Numbered from the stretch's first letter, positions 9,148-19,127 are shown. The stretch: DNA of 64,000 bases from Prevotellaceae bacterium KH2P17 (GCA_900199655.1 FZRE01000002.1:186001-250000), one strand, 5' to 3'. Notes: generated by a model from the sequence alone, not told the origin. Numbers and translations: made by a program.

Positions 9148-11808
9148 TCAGCCGTCCTGTCGCATCTCGTTGGGATACATGCCGTACTGCTGCCTGAAGC
9201 AGGTGGTGAAGTAAGACGGCGTGGCAAAGCCCACGCTGTAGGCTATCTCCGATATGGTCTTGTTGGTGGTGCACAGCAGCTCGCGCCCTTTCTCAAGCCG
9301 GGCGGTGCGCAGCAGGTCAACGGGCGTGTGGCCGGTCAAGGCCTTCACCTTGCGGTACAGCTGCACGCGGCCCAGCCCCACCTTGTCGCCCAGCTCCTCT
9401 ATCTTGAGGTGCGGGTTGGCCATGCTGTCCCGTATGGCCTGGCGGAACTCGTCGATGAACTCCTTGTCGCGGCCGCCGAGCCGAGCCTCCTGGGGCTGTC
9501 CGGCGTCGCCCCGGGCTGCAAACACGCTGCGCAACTGGGCCCGGTTGTGCAGCAGGTTGGCTATGCGGGCCATCAGCAGGCGCGAGTCGAAGGGCTTGGT
9601 GATGTAGGCGTCGGCCCCCTGCTCGTAGCCCTCTATGCGCTGCTCGTCATGGCTGCGGGCCGTGAGGAGGATGACCGGAATGTGGCTGGTGGCCTTTCCG
9701 GACTTGAGAAGGCTGCAGAACCGGAGCCCGTTCATAACCGGCATCATCACGTCGCTTACCACCAGGTCGGGTATATTCTCGCGTGCAACGGCCAGACCGC
9801 TCTCTCCGTCGGTGGCAAAGAGCAGCTGGTAGCTGCCGGCCAGCACCATCCTGATGTAAGCCCGCATGTCGGCGTTGTCGTCGACCACAAGCACCACGGG
9901 GCGCGCTTCGGTCTCCGTGGCCACAATGTGTTCAAACTTGTTCTCCCTGGCGGCATCCTCGGTGGCGGCAGGAGGTACGGGCAGGATTTCCGGAAGGCTC
10001 CGGTCGGCAGGCCCGGTAGGGGTTCCCTCCTGCCTTGCCGGCAGCTCCACGCAGAACGTGGAGCCCTTGCCAACGGCGCTGCTAACCGTTACCCGGCCGT
10101 GGTGAAGCTCGGTGAAGAGCTTCACCAGCGCCAGTCCGATGCCCGTGCCGCCGGCAGAGTTCTTGGCCTGATAGTACTCGCCGAAGATGCGCTCGGCGTC
10201 GGCAGCATCCATGCCCACGCCGTCGTCCGCCACCGCAACGGCCATGCGGCCTGCCCCGGACTGGCTTACGGAGAGGCTGATGTGGCCTCCCGCAGGCGTG
10301 TATTTCAGGGCATTGCTGAGCAGGTTGGACACTATGCGGAGCACCTTGTCGCTGTCGGCCACCATTGTATAGTCCGCGTTGGCGGCCGTCTCCAGGCGGA
10401 ACGCTATCCGTTTCTTCTCCATCGAGGGGCGGAAAGCATCGGCCAGCTGGCGCAGCACGTCAGCCAGGTCGAATTCGGAGAGGCGGAGCTGCATCCGTCC
10501 TTCTTCGGTTTTGCGCACGTCCATGATGTCGTTCACCAAGCTGTTCAGCACGCCCGTGTTGCGTGCAGCCATCAGGAGGAGCTGCCGGTCTTCGCCTTTG
10601 AGGGTGTTTCTTTCCAGGATACGGTTCACCGGGTCGGCTATCAGGGTGAGCGGCGTGCGCAGTTCGTGGCTCACGGCCGTGAAGAACGACAGCCTGTAGT
10701 CGGAGAGTTCGCGTATCTTGCGGTTAGCCCTGTCCTTGATTTTGCTGATGCGGTAGAAGTTTACAAGCAGCAGGACGAGCAGCAGGATGACGGCCAGCAC
10801 GAGCACGTTGATGATGTTCTGGGCCTGCAGGCGCTGCACGTAGCCGTCTATACGGCGGTAGATGTTCTCGAGGTTGGCACCCTGCGCCTCTGTTTCCTTG
10901 TTCTGCATGGCTACAATCTCGGCGTTGTCGCGGGTCACGATGGCCGATTCAAGGTTGTTGATGCGCTTGTAGGGCTGGCCGCGCAGTATCTTCACGGCCA
11001 GGTTCACTATCTCTTCGCCTTTGGTGGGATAGATAAACGTGCCCGTAAGGAGGCCTTTTCTGACAAATTCTATGCCCTCGTTGGGGCCCGGAAGGCCGTC
11101 GATGCCCACCGTCACGAGGTGCTTGCCGCGTCTGGCTGCTGCCCTGCTGCCGCCATAGGCCTCGCGGTCGTTGTGGCCGAACACGCAGTCTATCTGTTCT
11201 CCCCGGTCCATGAGGGCGCCCGTTAGCTGCTCGGCCTTCTCGGTGGTCCAGTCGCCCTGCACGGTAATTACGCGTATAGCGGGGTAGTGCTCCATTGCTT
11301 TCATGAAGCCGTTGTGGCGCTCTGCAACCGGCGAAGAGCCGCCGGCGCCCGTAATCTCGAGCACCACGCCGCGCCCCTTGAGGTTAGTAGCAACGAACTG
11401 GCCTACTATCCGGCCCACTTCTACGTTGTCGGAACCTATGTAAGCGGTGTAGTTGGGCGAGTTGGTCTTGCGGTCGTAAAGAATAACGGGTATGCCCTTG
11501 CGGTACGCGCGGTCAACGGCAGGGGTAACGGTGCTGATGTCCGAGGGGGCAACTACGAGCAAATCGACCCGGCAATCCACCAGAGAATCTATCTGGCGAG
11601 CCTGTCTGCGGCCGTCATTGTTGGCCGATACGATGCTTACTTCTATGTCGCCGTGCTGGTACTGGCCAATTCGGATTTCCTTGTTTACCTTCTGCCGCCA
11701 CCCGTCGTTGCTGCACTGCGAGACGCCAATGGTATAATGAGCCCGCTTACTGCAACCGCACCAGGCGGACATCAGGATGATGAGCGAAAGAAAATGTAAC
11801 CGTTTCAT
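9148..11808 (-). CDS. Hybrid two-component sensor (HTCS) with fructose-type periplasmic-binding sensor domain
   Basis: The 886-residue sensor and regulator is in one chain. Signal or lipobox-like start (CGC) is followed by a LacI/RbsB-type periplasmic-binding domain at about 24-310 (YTIGVSQCSNDGWRQK, IPVILYDRKT). One membrane helix lies at about 332-352. Histidine kinase follows with H box FFTAVSHELRTP (His381), N box SNLLSNALKY and G box GTGIGLALVK. The receiver is at about 638-760 with VDDN and phosphoacceptor Asp686 in SDVMMP. The AraC-type HTH is at about 775-886. The same architecture is known for BT1754, which binds fructose. It lies downstream of the second SusC/D pair and upstream of the levan operon, and probably activates susC1 on sensing fructose. 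A paralogue sits at 31816. Confidence 0.95.
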   Translation of the reverse strand: MKRLHFLSLIILMSAWCGCSKRAHYTIGVSQCSNDGWRQKVNKEIRIGQYQHGDIEVSIVSANNDGRRQARQIDSLVDCRVDLLVVAPSDISTVTPAVDRAYRKGIPVILYDRKTNSPNYTAYIGSDNVEVGRIVGQFVATNLKGRGVVLEITGAGGSSPVAERHNGFMKAMEHYPAIRVITVQGDWTTEKAEQLTGALMDRGEQIDCVFGHNDREAYGGSRAAARRGKHLVTVGIDGLPGPNEGIEFVRKGLLTGTFIYPTKGEEIVNLAVKILRGQPYKRINNLESAIVTRDNAEIVAMQNKETEAQGANLENIYRRIDGYVQRLQAQNIINVLVLAVILLLVLLLVNFYRISKIKDRANRKIRELSDYRLSFFTAVSHELRTPLTLIADPVNRILERNTLKGEDRQLLLMAARNTGVLNSLVNDIMDVRKTEEGRMQLRLSEFDLADVLRQLADAFRPSMEKKRIAFRLETAANADYTMVADSDKVLRIVSNLLSNALKYTPAGGHISLSVSQSGAGRMAVAVADDGVGMDAADAERIFGEYYQAKNSAGGTGIGLALVKLFTELHHGRVTVSSAVGKGSTFCVELPARQEGTPTGPADRSLPEILPVPPAATEDAARENKFEHIVATETEARPVVLVVDDNADMRAYIRMVLAGSYQLLFATDGESGLAVARENIPDLVVSDVMMPVMNGLRFCSLLKSGKATSHIPVILLTARSHDEQRIEGYEQGADAYITKPFDSRLLMARIANLLHNRAQLRSVFAARGDAGQPQEARLGGRDKEFIDEFRQAIRDSMANPHLKIEELGDKVGLGRVQLYRKVKALTGHTPVDLLRTARLEKGRELLCTTNKTISEIAYSVGFATPSYFTTCFRQQYGMYPNEMRQDG

Positions 11809-11829
11809 CAGGCATTATAGTTATGTTGG

Positions 11830-11837
11830 CAAATATA
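11830..11837 (-). promoter_or_regulatory. Promoter -7 element of HTCS1
   Basis: TATATTTG on the minus strand, 22 bp before the HTCS1 start codon and beyond the terminator that ends the susD2 transcript. Confidence 0.65.
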
Positions 11838-11871
11838 ACGATTAATTTCGAGAATGCTGCCAACCACATAC

Positions 11872-11910
11872 GAAAAATCGTCCGGACAGCTGTTTCTGTC
11901 CGGACGATGA
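11872..11910 (-). terminator. Terminator after susD2
   Basis: Perfect 12-bp stem TCGTCCGGACAG / CTGTCCGGACGA with a 6-nt loop, followed on the minus strand by a T run (GATTTTTCG). It insulates HTCS1 from the SusC2-SusD2 operon. Confidence 0.85.
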
Positions 11911-11961
11911 TTATCTGGCTTGCATTACCGGCTTGGCGGTAATCTTGCACCAACCTATGCC

Positions 11962-13734
11962 TTACTCGAATGATGCGTAGCCGGGGTTCTGGGTGTAGGC
12001 ACCCTGCGAGAGGTTGTACTGCGTTACGGAGATGGGCAGGTACTCGTCCTTGCCCTCGGTGAACTTGGAGTTGGAGTAATAAACGCGCTTCGACTTCTCA
12101 TGAGCAAAGTAGGCATTCATCGTTTGGCCTGCTATGCCCCAGCGAACGAGGTCGAAGAAGCGCTCGCCCTCCATCGCCGTTTCGAGCCGGAACTCGTAAC
12201 GCAGCGCCTTGCGGGCGTAGTCCTGCGTCCAGCCTGCTGCCGGATAGAGGGCTATCTTGTAGTTGGCGGCATACTTGGTGTTGTCGTTGAAGTCCTTTAC
12301 CCAGTACTGGCTATTGGCTGCGCGCTGCCTAATCTGGTTGATGAGGCTGCGTGCTTCCTCCAGATTCTGGTTGCTCTCGATGAGTGCCTCGGCCTTCCAG
12401 AGCAGCACGTCGCTATAGCGTATGATGTTCCAATTGAGCGCGCTGGCTCCCCAAGGCCATCCGTTAAACATCTCGGAGCTCTCGGGCGAGACGAAGAAAC
12501 GCTTGCTGCAGTGCTGTCCGTAGCTGCCTTGGTCGCGCACCCAGGTAGGCTGGCAGGGCGTCTTGGTGTAAGTCTTCCACCTTACTCCGGGCCTTCCGAC
12601 TACGTAGTCGAGGCGTGGGTCAACGTTGTTGCTTACGTTCTCGCTCTTTCCTGTTGCCGCATTCCACACGTCGAAGTGGTGAGTAAAGTAGGTATCGAAT
12701 TCGGGCAGGCCGTTTGCATCGGTCTGGTAAGCATCTACCAGGTCCTGACTGGGCAGGAAGAAGCCGTCGCCGGAGTAGGGTCCTTGTGGCGCATTGAGCA
12801 GGTTAGACCAGTTAACGCGGCCTGCGGAGCCACTTCCGTCGTTCATGGAGTACTGCACCTGGAAGACTCCTTCCTTGGAGTTGTCGCCGGTGGAAACCTT
12901 GTCAAGGTCCTGGAAGTTGTCAAGCAGCGCGTAGCGGCCGCTGTTGATAACCTCGTCGCAGTAGCTGATGACCTTGCCCAACAGCCCGGCGTCAACGCTC
13001 ACCACCTTGTGCGTGGTCTCGTCCTGCTTGTAGGCACGGTACAGGTTCACCTTGGCAGCATAGGCGGCAGCCTGGTATTTGTTGATTCGGCCTATCTCCG
13101 GCTGCTGCGCGGGCAGCACTTTCTCGGCGTTCTCCAGGTCGGTGGCTATCTTCTCCAGTATCTGGTCGCGGGTGAACTCATTGTTGGAGAGCTGCTGGAT
13201 GCTGCCCTCATAGTTCTCTTCAAAGTACACTATCTTGTTGTACAGGCGGCTTAGCTCGAAGTAGAAGTGGGCGCGCAGCACCTTCATCTCGGCTATCTGC
13301 ACGTTGCGGTCGGCCAGCTCGGCGTCCGTGAGGCTGTTGAGCATGCGCAGTGCTGCATTGCATCGTTGCACGCTTACATAGAGATGGTACCACTTAACAT
13401 CCACGTTGCCGTTGGTGGCATCAACGTCCATGATTTCCATACGGTGTATTTCGGAAATGTCGCCCGTACCACCGCCGCCCTTGTAGGCATCGTCGGAGCG
13501 CACGCTACCGTAGCTCCAGTTGGTTACGGGGGCTGTCCAAACGCTCCAGTCCTGCGGCGACGGACCCATCAGAGCTGCGTAGGCAGCCGTTGTAAGCAGG
13601 TCTACCTGTCCACCTTTCTGTATCACCTCGTCGCTCAACACACCCTGCGGCTTGTTGTCCAGGAAGCTGTCTTCGCTGCAGCCCGTCATCATCAAGGCTG
13701 CCGTTGCTATGATTGCTATATTCTTAAGTTTCAT
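11962..13734 (-). CDS. SusD-like outer-membrane lipoprotein (pair 2)
   Basis: 590 residues; lipobox MMTGC followed by SEDSFLDNKPQGVLSDEV, a typical SusD start. The SusD body includes AEMKVLRAHFYFELSRLYNK and the C-terminal RagB/SusD block (DVLLWKAEALIESNQN, ETAMEGERFFDLVRWG). The gene follows susC2 after 52 nt. It lies between the HTCS1/levan operon and a divergent sulfatase, so the substrate could be a second fructan or the sulfated glycan of the sulfatase; the sequence does not decide. It is clearly a different lineage from SusD1 rather than a recent duplicate. Confidence 0.93.
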   Translation of the reverse strand: MKLKNIAIIATAALMMTGCSEDSFLDNKPQGVLSDEVIQKGGQVDLLTTAAYAALMGPSPQDWSVWTAPVTNWSYGSVRSDDAYKGGGGTGDISEIHRMEIMDVDATNGNVDVKWYHLYVSVQRCNAALRMLNSLTDAELADRNVQIAEMKVLRAHFYFELSRLYNKIVYFEENYEGSIQQLSNNEFTRDQILEKIATDLENAEKVLPAQQPEIGRINKYQAAAYAAKVNLYRAYKQDETTHKVVSVDAGLLGKVISYCDEVINSGRYALLDNFQDLDKVSTGDNSKEGVFQVQYSMNDGSGSAGRVNWSNLLNAPQGPYSGDGFFLPSQDLVDAYQTDANGLPEFDTYFTHHFDVWNAATGKSENVSNNVDPRLDYVVGRPGVRWKTYTKTPCQPTWVRDQGSYGQHCSKRFFVSPESSEMFNGWPWGASALNWNIIRYSDVLLWKAEALIESNQNLEEARSLINQIRQRAANSQYWVKDFNDNTKYAANYKIALYPAAGWTQDYARKALRYEFRLETAMEGERFFDLVRWGIAGQTMNAYFAHEKSKRVYYSNSKFTEGKDEYLPISVTQYNLSQGAYTQNPGYASFE

Positions 13735-13786
13735 AATCTTGCTTTTATTAATTCTTCATTAGATAAGTACCTTTATCCGTCAAGGC

Positions 13787-16700
13787 CTACAAACCGATGG
13801 AGAGACCGAACGTAAACGTGCGGGGCAGCGGATAGGTGTAGCCAAGTCCTTCAGGGTCAGCACCGGTATAGCCGGTCAGAGTGAATACATTCTGTGCCTG
13901 GAAGTAGACGCGGGCACGGCGCAAATGAACCTTGTCGAGCAGGTTCTGGGGCAGAGAATAGCCCAGGGTGGCCGTCTTGAGCTTGATAAACGAGCCGTTC
14001 TCGATGTAGAACTCGGAGCTGCGGTTCTCGTTGTTGCTGTCTTCGGCCGTCAGTGCAGGCGTGTCGCAGTTGTACACACCGGTCTTTTCAAACTCCGTCC
14101 ATGCGTTCATGGCGTCTATCAGACGTGTGGAGTGGTTGCCGTTCCAGCACTGGAAGAGGTCGGTGTAATACTTGGAGTTGTTCCACGCATCGCGCACCAT
14201 GCCGTTGAAGAACAGGCTCAGGTCGAAGCCTTTATACGATGCCGAGAGGTTGAGACCGGCCGAGAACTTGGGCTTGTCGCTGCCAAGCCAGGTCTGGTCG
14301 GCAGTGGTTATCTTGTTGTCGCCGTTCACGTCAAGGTACTTGATGCGGCCTACGCCGGGTGCTCCTATCTGCACATCGTACCGCTGGCGGTACTCATCGA
14401 CCTCGGCCTGGGTACGGAACACGCCGTCGGTCTTGTAACCCATCCAGGAACCGAAGGGCTGTCCGACGATTGACTTGCCCGGCATGCCGCCTCCGAAGGT
14501 GTAGTAGATGGATTGCGGTAGCGACTTCATCTCGTTGCTGTACATAGAGGCATTGAAGTCGATGCTGTAGTTCAGTCCGTTCTTCAGATGGTCTCGCCAG
14601 CCTGCAACGATTTCAAAACCGTTGTTGTCCATGTCGATGCAGTTCTGCCAGGAGTATCCGCCCTCGCCCACAACGGCTGCGTAAGGAGGCTCGAAGAGCA
14701 TGTCGGTGGTGCTCTTGGCAAAGTAGTCGAGGCTCAGGGTGAGGCGTTGGCTGAGCAGGGTGGCGTCGATACCGAAGTTAACCTGGCGCGTCTGCTCCCA
14801 CTTCAGGTCAGGGTTGCCGGTGTGGGTCTTGTAGGCTCCGACCGCCATGTCTTGGTTGTTGCCCGGCAGGTTGTAGCCGGCATTGGCCAGCGAGACGAGG
14901 TATTTGGTGTAGGTAGCTTCGTTGTCAATCTCGTCGTTACCGTTTATACCCCAGCTGGCGCGCAGCTTCAGGTCGTCGAGCCAGCTGCTGGTGCCCTTCA
15001 TGAACTTCTCGGAAGAGATGCGCCAGCCGGCACTCACCGACGGGAACACACCCGAGTTGTGGTTCTTGCCGAAGCGTGAAGAGGCGTCGCGGCGCACCGT
15101 TGCGGCCAGCAGATACTTGCCCTGGTAGGAGTAGTTGCCCTTGGCAAAGTACGAAACCATGCTGTAGTTGCTGGCTATGCCGCTCACCTTGGCCAGGCGG
15201 GTCACTGCGTTCAGGTAGCGGTAGTCGGTTTCTTCCGACACCAGTCCTTGTCCGTAGCCGCCTACCATCTCCGTGCGGTCCTTCTTGGCCTCCATACCCA
15301 GCAGGAACGAGGCATGATGGTCGCCCAGGTCCAGGTTGTAGTTGGCCGTGTTGGTCCACACCCAGTTAAAGGCCGTGTTGTTGTTCGAGGTCAGCTCGTT
15401 GGTGTCAACGGTACGCGAGCTCTCCACCCATTTGGGCACAAAGTCAGAGTTGTTGTCCGTATAGTAGTTCACTCCGAAGTTCGACTTCAGCGTAAGATTC
15501 TTCACCGGTTCAAGCTCCAGGTACATGTTACCGAATATTCGCCAGTACGTGTGGCGGTTATCCTTCTGGTTGTTCTGCAGTCGCAGCGGGTTTGGCTTGT
15601 CGTTCAGCACGTCCATGTAGCCGCCACCATAGCCGCCCATGGAGTCGTAGGCCGGCTCTGCCGGATGCTGTGCCACGAGCTGCTCCTCAATACCACTCTG
15701 GGCGATGTGCTGCGTCCAGCGATTGATAGAAACGCTCTCGCCTATGCGCAAGTGGTTGTTGAAGAAGCCGTAGTCCGACGTCAGGCGGGTGTTGAACCGC
15801 TGGTAGTCGGTGTTCTTGAGCATACCGTCCTGGTCAATCCAGTTCACCGAGAGCGAGCTTGAGCCGTTCTCGGAGCCTTTACTCAACGTAAGCGAGTAGT
15901 TCTGCATCAGGGCAGTCTTGTACATCAGGTCCAGCCAGTCGGTGTTGGCGGCGGTGTAGGTGCGCCCGTCGGCCCCAGTATAATAAGGAGTGGTGGTGTT
16001 CAGCTGTGCCGTTTCGCCGTTTCCGTAAATCATGGAGTTAGGATGAGTGCCGTAGGTGTTGCGGTACGCCTGCCAGTAAACATCGCCCCACTGGTACGCA
16101 TCCAGCAGTTCGTAGTTCGTGGTAAACGTCTGCGCGGTGAGCGAAGCGTCGAAGTCTACGCGTATCTCGCCCTTCTTGGCGCGCTTGGTGGTGATGATAA
16201 TCACGCCGTTGGCAGCCTGGGCGCCGTAGATGGCGGCCGAGGAGGCGTCCTTGAGCACCTGGATGCTCTCCACGTCGTTGGAGGAGAGGATGCTTCCTAC
16301 GTTGTCTCGGGTCATGATACCGTCGATAACGTAGAGCGGCGAAGAGTTGTTGATGGTCGTCGTACCGCGCACCAGCGTGTTCGTGTTGCCGCCACCGGGC
16401 GTACCGTCGGTGGTAATGTTCACGCCTGCCACGCGCCCGTTGAGGCTCGAGAGCACGTTACCCGTGGGCACGTCGGCTATGTCCTTCATCTTGATAACAG
16501 ACACCGAACCCGTCAGGTCGGCCTTTTTCTCCGACGTGTAGCCCGTCACCACAACCTCATCTATGGTCTTGGTATCGCTGGAGAGCGTCACCTTCATGTC
16601 CTGCTGTGCAGGCAGCTCGATAGTCTGCAGGCCGATGTACGAGAACTCGAGCACCGCACCCTGCCTGACTGTGATGGTGAAGTTGCCGTCCATGTCGGTC

Positions 16701-16864
16701 ACGGTAGCGTTGGTGGTACCCTTCTCTTTCACGGTAGCACCAATCACCCCCATGTTGTCATCGGCCGAGATAACGGTACCGCTCACCTTCATGGTCTGTG
16801 CATACGCGAGCGTACACACCACTGTGAGCACAAGGCTCACCAGGAATCGCTTTAGGTTTTCCAT
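13787..16864 (-). CDS. SusC-like TonB-dependent transporter (pair 2)
   Basis: 1,025 residues starting MENLKRFLVSLVL with a signal peptide (AYAQ), then the carboxypeptidase-regulatory-like domain (VSGTVISADDNMGVIGATV), plug (EVVVTGYTSEKKADLTGSV, AIYGAQAANGVIIITTKRA) and a barrel ending RTFTFGLSIGL. There is no STN domain. It forms the transport pair with the next gene, SusD2. The promoter TATCTTTG lies 41 bp upstream. The gap to the divergent sulfatase also holds a TTCAAG palindrome array. Confidence 0.94.
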   Translation of the reverse strand: MENLKRFLVSLVLTVVCTLAYAQTMKVSGTVISADDNMGVIGATVKEKGTTNATVTDMDGNFTITVRQGAVLEFSYIGLQTIELPAQQDMKVTLSSDTKTIDEVVVTGYTSEKKADLTGSVSVIKMKDIADVPTGNVLSSLNGRVAGVNITTDGTPGGGNTNTLVRGTTTINNSSPLYVIDGIMTRDNVGSILSSNDVESIQVLKDASSAAIYGAQAANGVIIITTKRAKKGEIRVDFDASLTAQTFTTNYELLDAYQWGDVYWQAYRNTYGTHPNSMIYGNGETAQLNTTTPYYTGADGRTYTAANTDWLDLMYKTALMQNYSLTLSKGSENGSSSLSVNWIDQDGMLKNTDYQRFNTRLTSDYGFFNNHLRIGESVSINRWTQHIAQSGIEEQLVAQHPAEPAYDSMGGYGGGYMDVLNDKPNPLRLQNNQKDNRHTYWRIFGNMYLELEPVKNLTLKSNFGVNYYTDNNSDFVPKWVESSRTVDTNELTSNNNTAFNWVWTNTANYNLDLGDHHASFLLGMEAKKDRTEMVGGYGQGLVSEETDYRYLNAVTRLAKVSGIASNYSMVSYFAKGNYSYQGKYLLAATVRRDASSRFGKNHNSGVFPSVSAGWRISSEKFMKGTSSWLDDLKLRASWGINGNDEIDNEATYTKYLVSLANAGYNLPGNNQDMAVGAYKTHTGNPDLKWEQTRQVNFGIDATLLSQRLTLSLDYFAKSTTDMLFEPPYAAVVGEGGYSWQNCIDMDNNGFEIVAGWRDHLKNGLNYSIDFNASMYSNEMKSLPQSIYYTFGGGMPGKSIVGQPFGSWMGYKTDGVFRTQAEVDEYRQRYDVQIGAPGVGRIKYLDVNGDNKITTADQTWLGSDKPKFSAGLNLSASYKGFDLSLFFNGMVRDAWNNSKYYTDLFQCWNGNHSTRLIDAMNAWTEFEKTGVYNCDTPALTAEDSNNENRSSEFYIENGSFIKLKTATLGYSLPQNLLDKVHLRRARVYFQAQNVFTLTGYTGADPEGLGYTYPLPRTFTFGLSIGL

Positions 16865-16904
16865 TTTTGCTTGTTGTTGGTTAGTAAATAATTTAAAACT
16901 GATG

Positions 16905-16912
16905 CAAAGATA
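16905..16912 (-). promoter_or_regulatory. Promoter -7 element of susC2
   Basis: TATCTTTG on the minus strand, 41 bp before the susC2 start codon. Confidence 0.65.
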
Positions 16913-17032
16913 GCTCAGCCGCTCCGGGAAAGTCTAAAGAAATATTACAAATGCTTAAAATATTGTTTCATGCAACATATTTGCCAGCCCATGCAACATA
17001 ACTTGCAGCCACCGCCCGTGGCGTACCTGTCA

Positions 17033-17098
17033 TTCAAGGAGCCCGAACGGCACTTTCAAGGCGCTTGAAGCTATGGGTCAAGCCCCTTGAACGACACC
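17033..17098. repeat. 22-bp palindrome array (TTCAAG family), 3 units
   Basis: Units start at 17033, 17055 and 17077, exactly 22 bp apart; the middle one is a full palindrome, the outer two are degenerate. It lies in the divergent region between susC2 and the sulfatase, about 60 bp upstream of the sulfatase -7 element. Confidence 0.85.
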
Positions 17099-17159
17099 TC
17101 TTCTGCACCCGTCCCTGCAACTTTTAGCCCCAATTGTTGCCGCATTGCCATTTTATTGC

Positions 17160-17167
17160 TATTTTTG
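17160..17167 (+). promoter_or_regulatory. Promoter -7 element of the sulfatase
   Basis: TATTTTTG, 22 bp before the sulfatase ATG at 17190. Confidence 0.6.
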
Positions 17168-17189
17168 CAACAGCTAACCAAGCAGCATC

Positions 17190-18746
17190 ATGACACACAG
17201 ATTTCTCTTTTACCTCTCCGGGAGCATGGCGGCATGCGCGGCGCTACCCGTTCACGCGCAGCAGCAAAGGCCCATGAACATACTCTACATCATGAGCGAC
17301 GACCACTCGTACCAAACCATCAGCGCCTACGACGACCGCTTCATCCAGACGCCGAACATAGACTGGATAGCCCAGCACGGCGTGAAATTCAGCGAAAGTT
17401 TTGTGGCCAACTCGCTCAGCGGGCCATCTCGGGCCTGCATGCTCACCGGCAAGCACAGCCATGCCAACGGCTTTACGGACAACTCGCGCACCTTTGACGG
17501 CAGCCAGCAAACCTTTCCAAAGCTGCTGCAGCAGGCAGGTTACCAGACAGCCATGATTGGTAAGTGGCACCTCATCTCGCAACCAACGGGCTTCGACTAC
17601 TGGGACATCCTCATCGGTCAGGGCGATTACTACAACCCCAACTTCGTTTGCAACGGCCAGAGGGTAAGGCGCGAGGGCTACGTTACCAACATCATAGCCG
17701 ACCTGGCCATTGACTGGATGGACCACAAGCGCGACAAGAACAAGCCTTTCTGCCTGCTCATGCACAACAAGGCGCCACACCGCGTGTGGAGTCCCGATAC
17801 GTGCGACCTCGACCTATTCAACGACCAGACCTATCCTCTGCCAGCAACGTTCTACGATGACTATAGCGGCAGGCAGGCTGCTGCCAAGCAGCAGATGAGC
17901 ATCAGCAAGGACATGGACCTGGTGTACGACCTCAAGATGGCCGACAAGGAGAACCAGATACACTCCGACCCCGACCTGGAAGCCATCGGAAGGGCCAACT
18001 ACAAGCGCATGAACGCCGAGCAGCGGGCCCGCTGGGACAAGCACTACGAACCCATCATACGCCGCTTCAAGGAGGCCGGACTTACCGGACGGCAGCTTGA
18101 TGAGTGGAAATACCAGCGCTACATGCACGACTATCTGCGCGTCATTCGCTCCGTTGACCGCAACGTGGGGCGTGTAATCGACTATCTGCGAACCCACGGT
18201 CTGCTCGAAAACACACTCATTGTGTACACCTCGGACCAAGGTTTTTACATGGGAGAGCATGGCTGGTTCGACAAAAGATTTATGTACGAAGAGTCGTTCC
18301 GCACGCCTCTGCTCATGTATCTGCCGGGCGGCAAGCACGGCGTTGTCGACAAGCTGGTGCAGAACATAGACTATGCGCCCACCTTCCTGCAGCTGGCCGG
18401 CGTGCCCGTACCGGCCGACATACAGGGCACATCGCTCCTGCCGCTGCTCCGGGGGCAGCGCGTCAAGCACTGGCGCAAGGCCCTCTACTACCACTACTAC
18501 GAGTATCCGGCCGAGCACTCCGTGTGCCGCCACTACGGCATACGCACGCAGCGCTACTCGCTCATGCACTTCTACAACGACGTGAACCAGTGGGAACTCT
18601 ATGACATCCGTAAGGACCCGGAGAACATGCACAACCTCTACGGCCTGCCGGGCATGGAGAAGATAACCGCCAAACTGAAGAAGCAGCTCCTCAACTTGCA
18701 GCTACAGTACGACGACCCGATACGCCTTACGCCCGCCGCGCAGTAG
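17190..18746 (+). CDS. Ser-type (anaerobic) sulfatase, probable S1 family
   Basis: 518 residues with a signal peptide (ending HAQ), so periplasmic. Metal-binding Asp37/Asp38 lie in MSDDHS. The activation motif is S-x-P-S-R (Ser77-Gly-Pro-Ser-Arg81), followed by ACMLTGK. Ser77 would become formylglycine through the radical-SAM maturase; such an enzyme is encoded at 60254. Further typical motifs are GKWHL, HNKAPHR, YTSDQGFYMGEHGW and DKRFMYEESFRTPLL. The sequence recalls N-acetylglucosamine-6-O-sulfatase-like S1 enzymes acting on mucin or heparin glycans, but the substrate is not certain. It diverges from SusC2/D2 and ends at a strong terminator. Confidence 0.92.
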   Translation: MTHRFLFYLSGSMAACAALPVHAQQQRPMNILYIMSDDHSYQTISAYDDRFIQTPNIDWIAQHGVKFSESFVANSLSGPSRACMLTGKHSHANGFTDNSRTFDGSQQTFPKLLQQAGYQTAMIGKWHLISQPTGFDYWDILIGQGDYYNPNFVCNGQRVRREGYVTNIIADLAIDWMDHKRDKNKPFCLLMHNKAPHRVWSPDTCDLDLFNDQTYPLPATFYDDYSGRQAAAKQQMSISKDMDLVYDLKMADKENQIHSDPDLEAIGRANYKRMNAEQRARWDKHYEPIIRRFKEAGLTGRQLDEWKYQRYMHDYLRVIRSVDRNVGRVIDYLRTHGLLENTLIVYTSDQGFYMGEHGWFDKRFMYEESFRTPLLMYLPGGKHGVVDKLVQNIDYAPTFLQLAGVPVPADIQGTSLLPLLRGQRVKHWRKALYYHYYEYPAEHSVCRHYGIRTQRYSLMHFYNDVNQWELYDIRKDPENMHNLYGLPGMEKITAKLKKQLLNLQLQYDDPIRLTPAAQ

Positions 18747-18801
18747 CACCGGGGAGCCTGGCAGATGGCAGCAGCCCTCTGCACAGGTTCCGCTATCAAC
18801 T

Positions 18802-18850
18802 AAAAAGCCGTGTGCCAATGGTACTATTTACCTGGGCGCACGGCTTTTTT
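18802..18850 (+). terminator. Terminator after the sulfatase
   Basis: Stem GCCGTGTGC / GCGCACGGC (one G-U pair) preceded by A5 and followed by T6, about 55 bp after the sulfatase stop codon. Confidence 0.85.
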
Positions 18851-19011
18851 CGTAAACATCAACATGACAGGAGCTGCCTAACAGGCTTCGCGAAAGCCAA
18901 AGACAAACCTTCTTACTGTAAACATCTTAGGGCTTAGACAGATGGTAGATTGCGCATGATTTTACCTTCCTGAAATCATGAAGCTATGCCTCCATTTTTC
19001 TGAACAATAGC

Positions 19012-19127
19012 TGCAAGTTTCTTGAACGATAGTTTCAAGCCTCTTGACCGATACCTTCAAGCGCCTTGACCGATACCTTCAAGCGCCTTGACCGATACCT
19101 TCAAGCGCCTTGAATGGCACGTTCAAC
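19012..19127. repeat. 22-bp palindrome array (TTCAAG family), 5-6 units
   Basis: Units start at 19012 (TGCAAG), 19034, 19056, 19078, 19100 and a half site at 19122, all exactly 22 bp apart. The spacer CCGATACC is identical in three units, so the array has grown by tandem duplication. It lies in the gap between the convergent sulfatase and lipoprotein genes. Confidence 0.92.
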
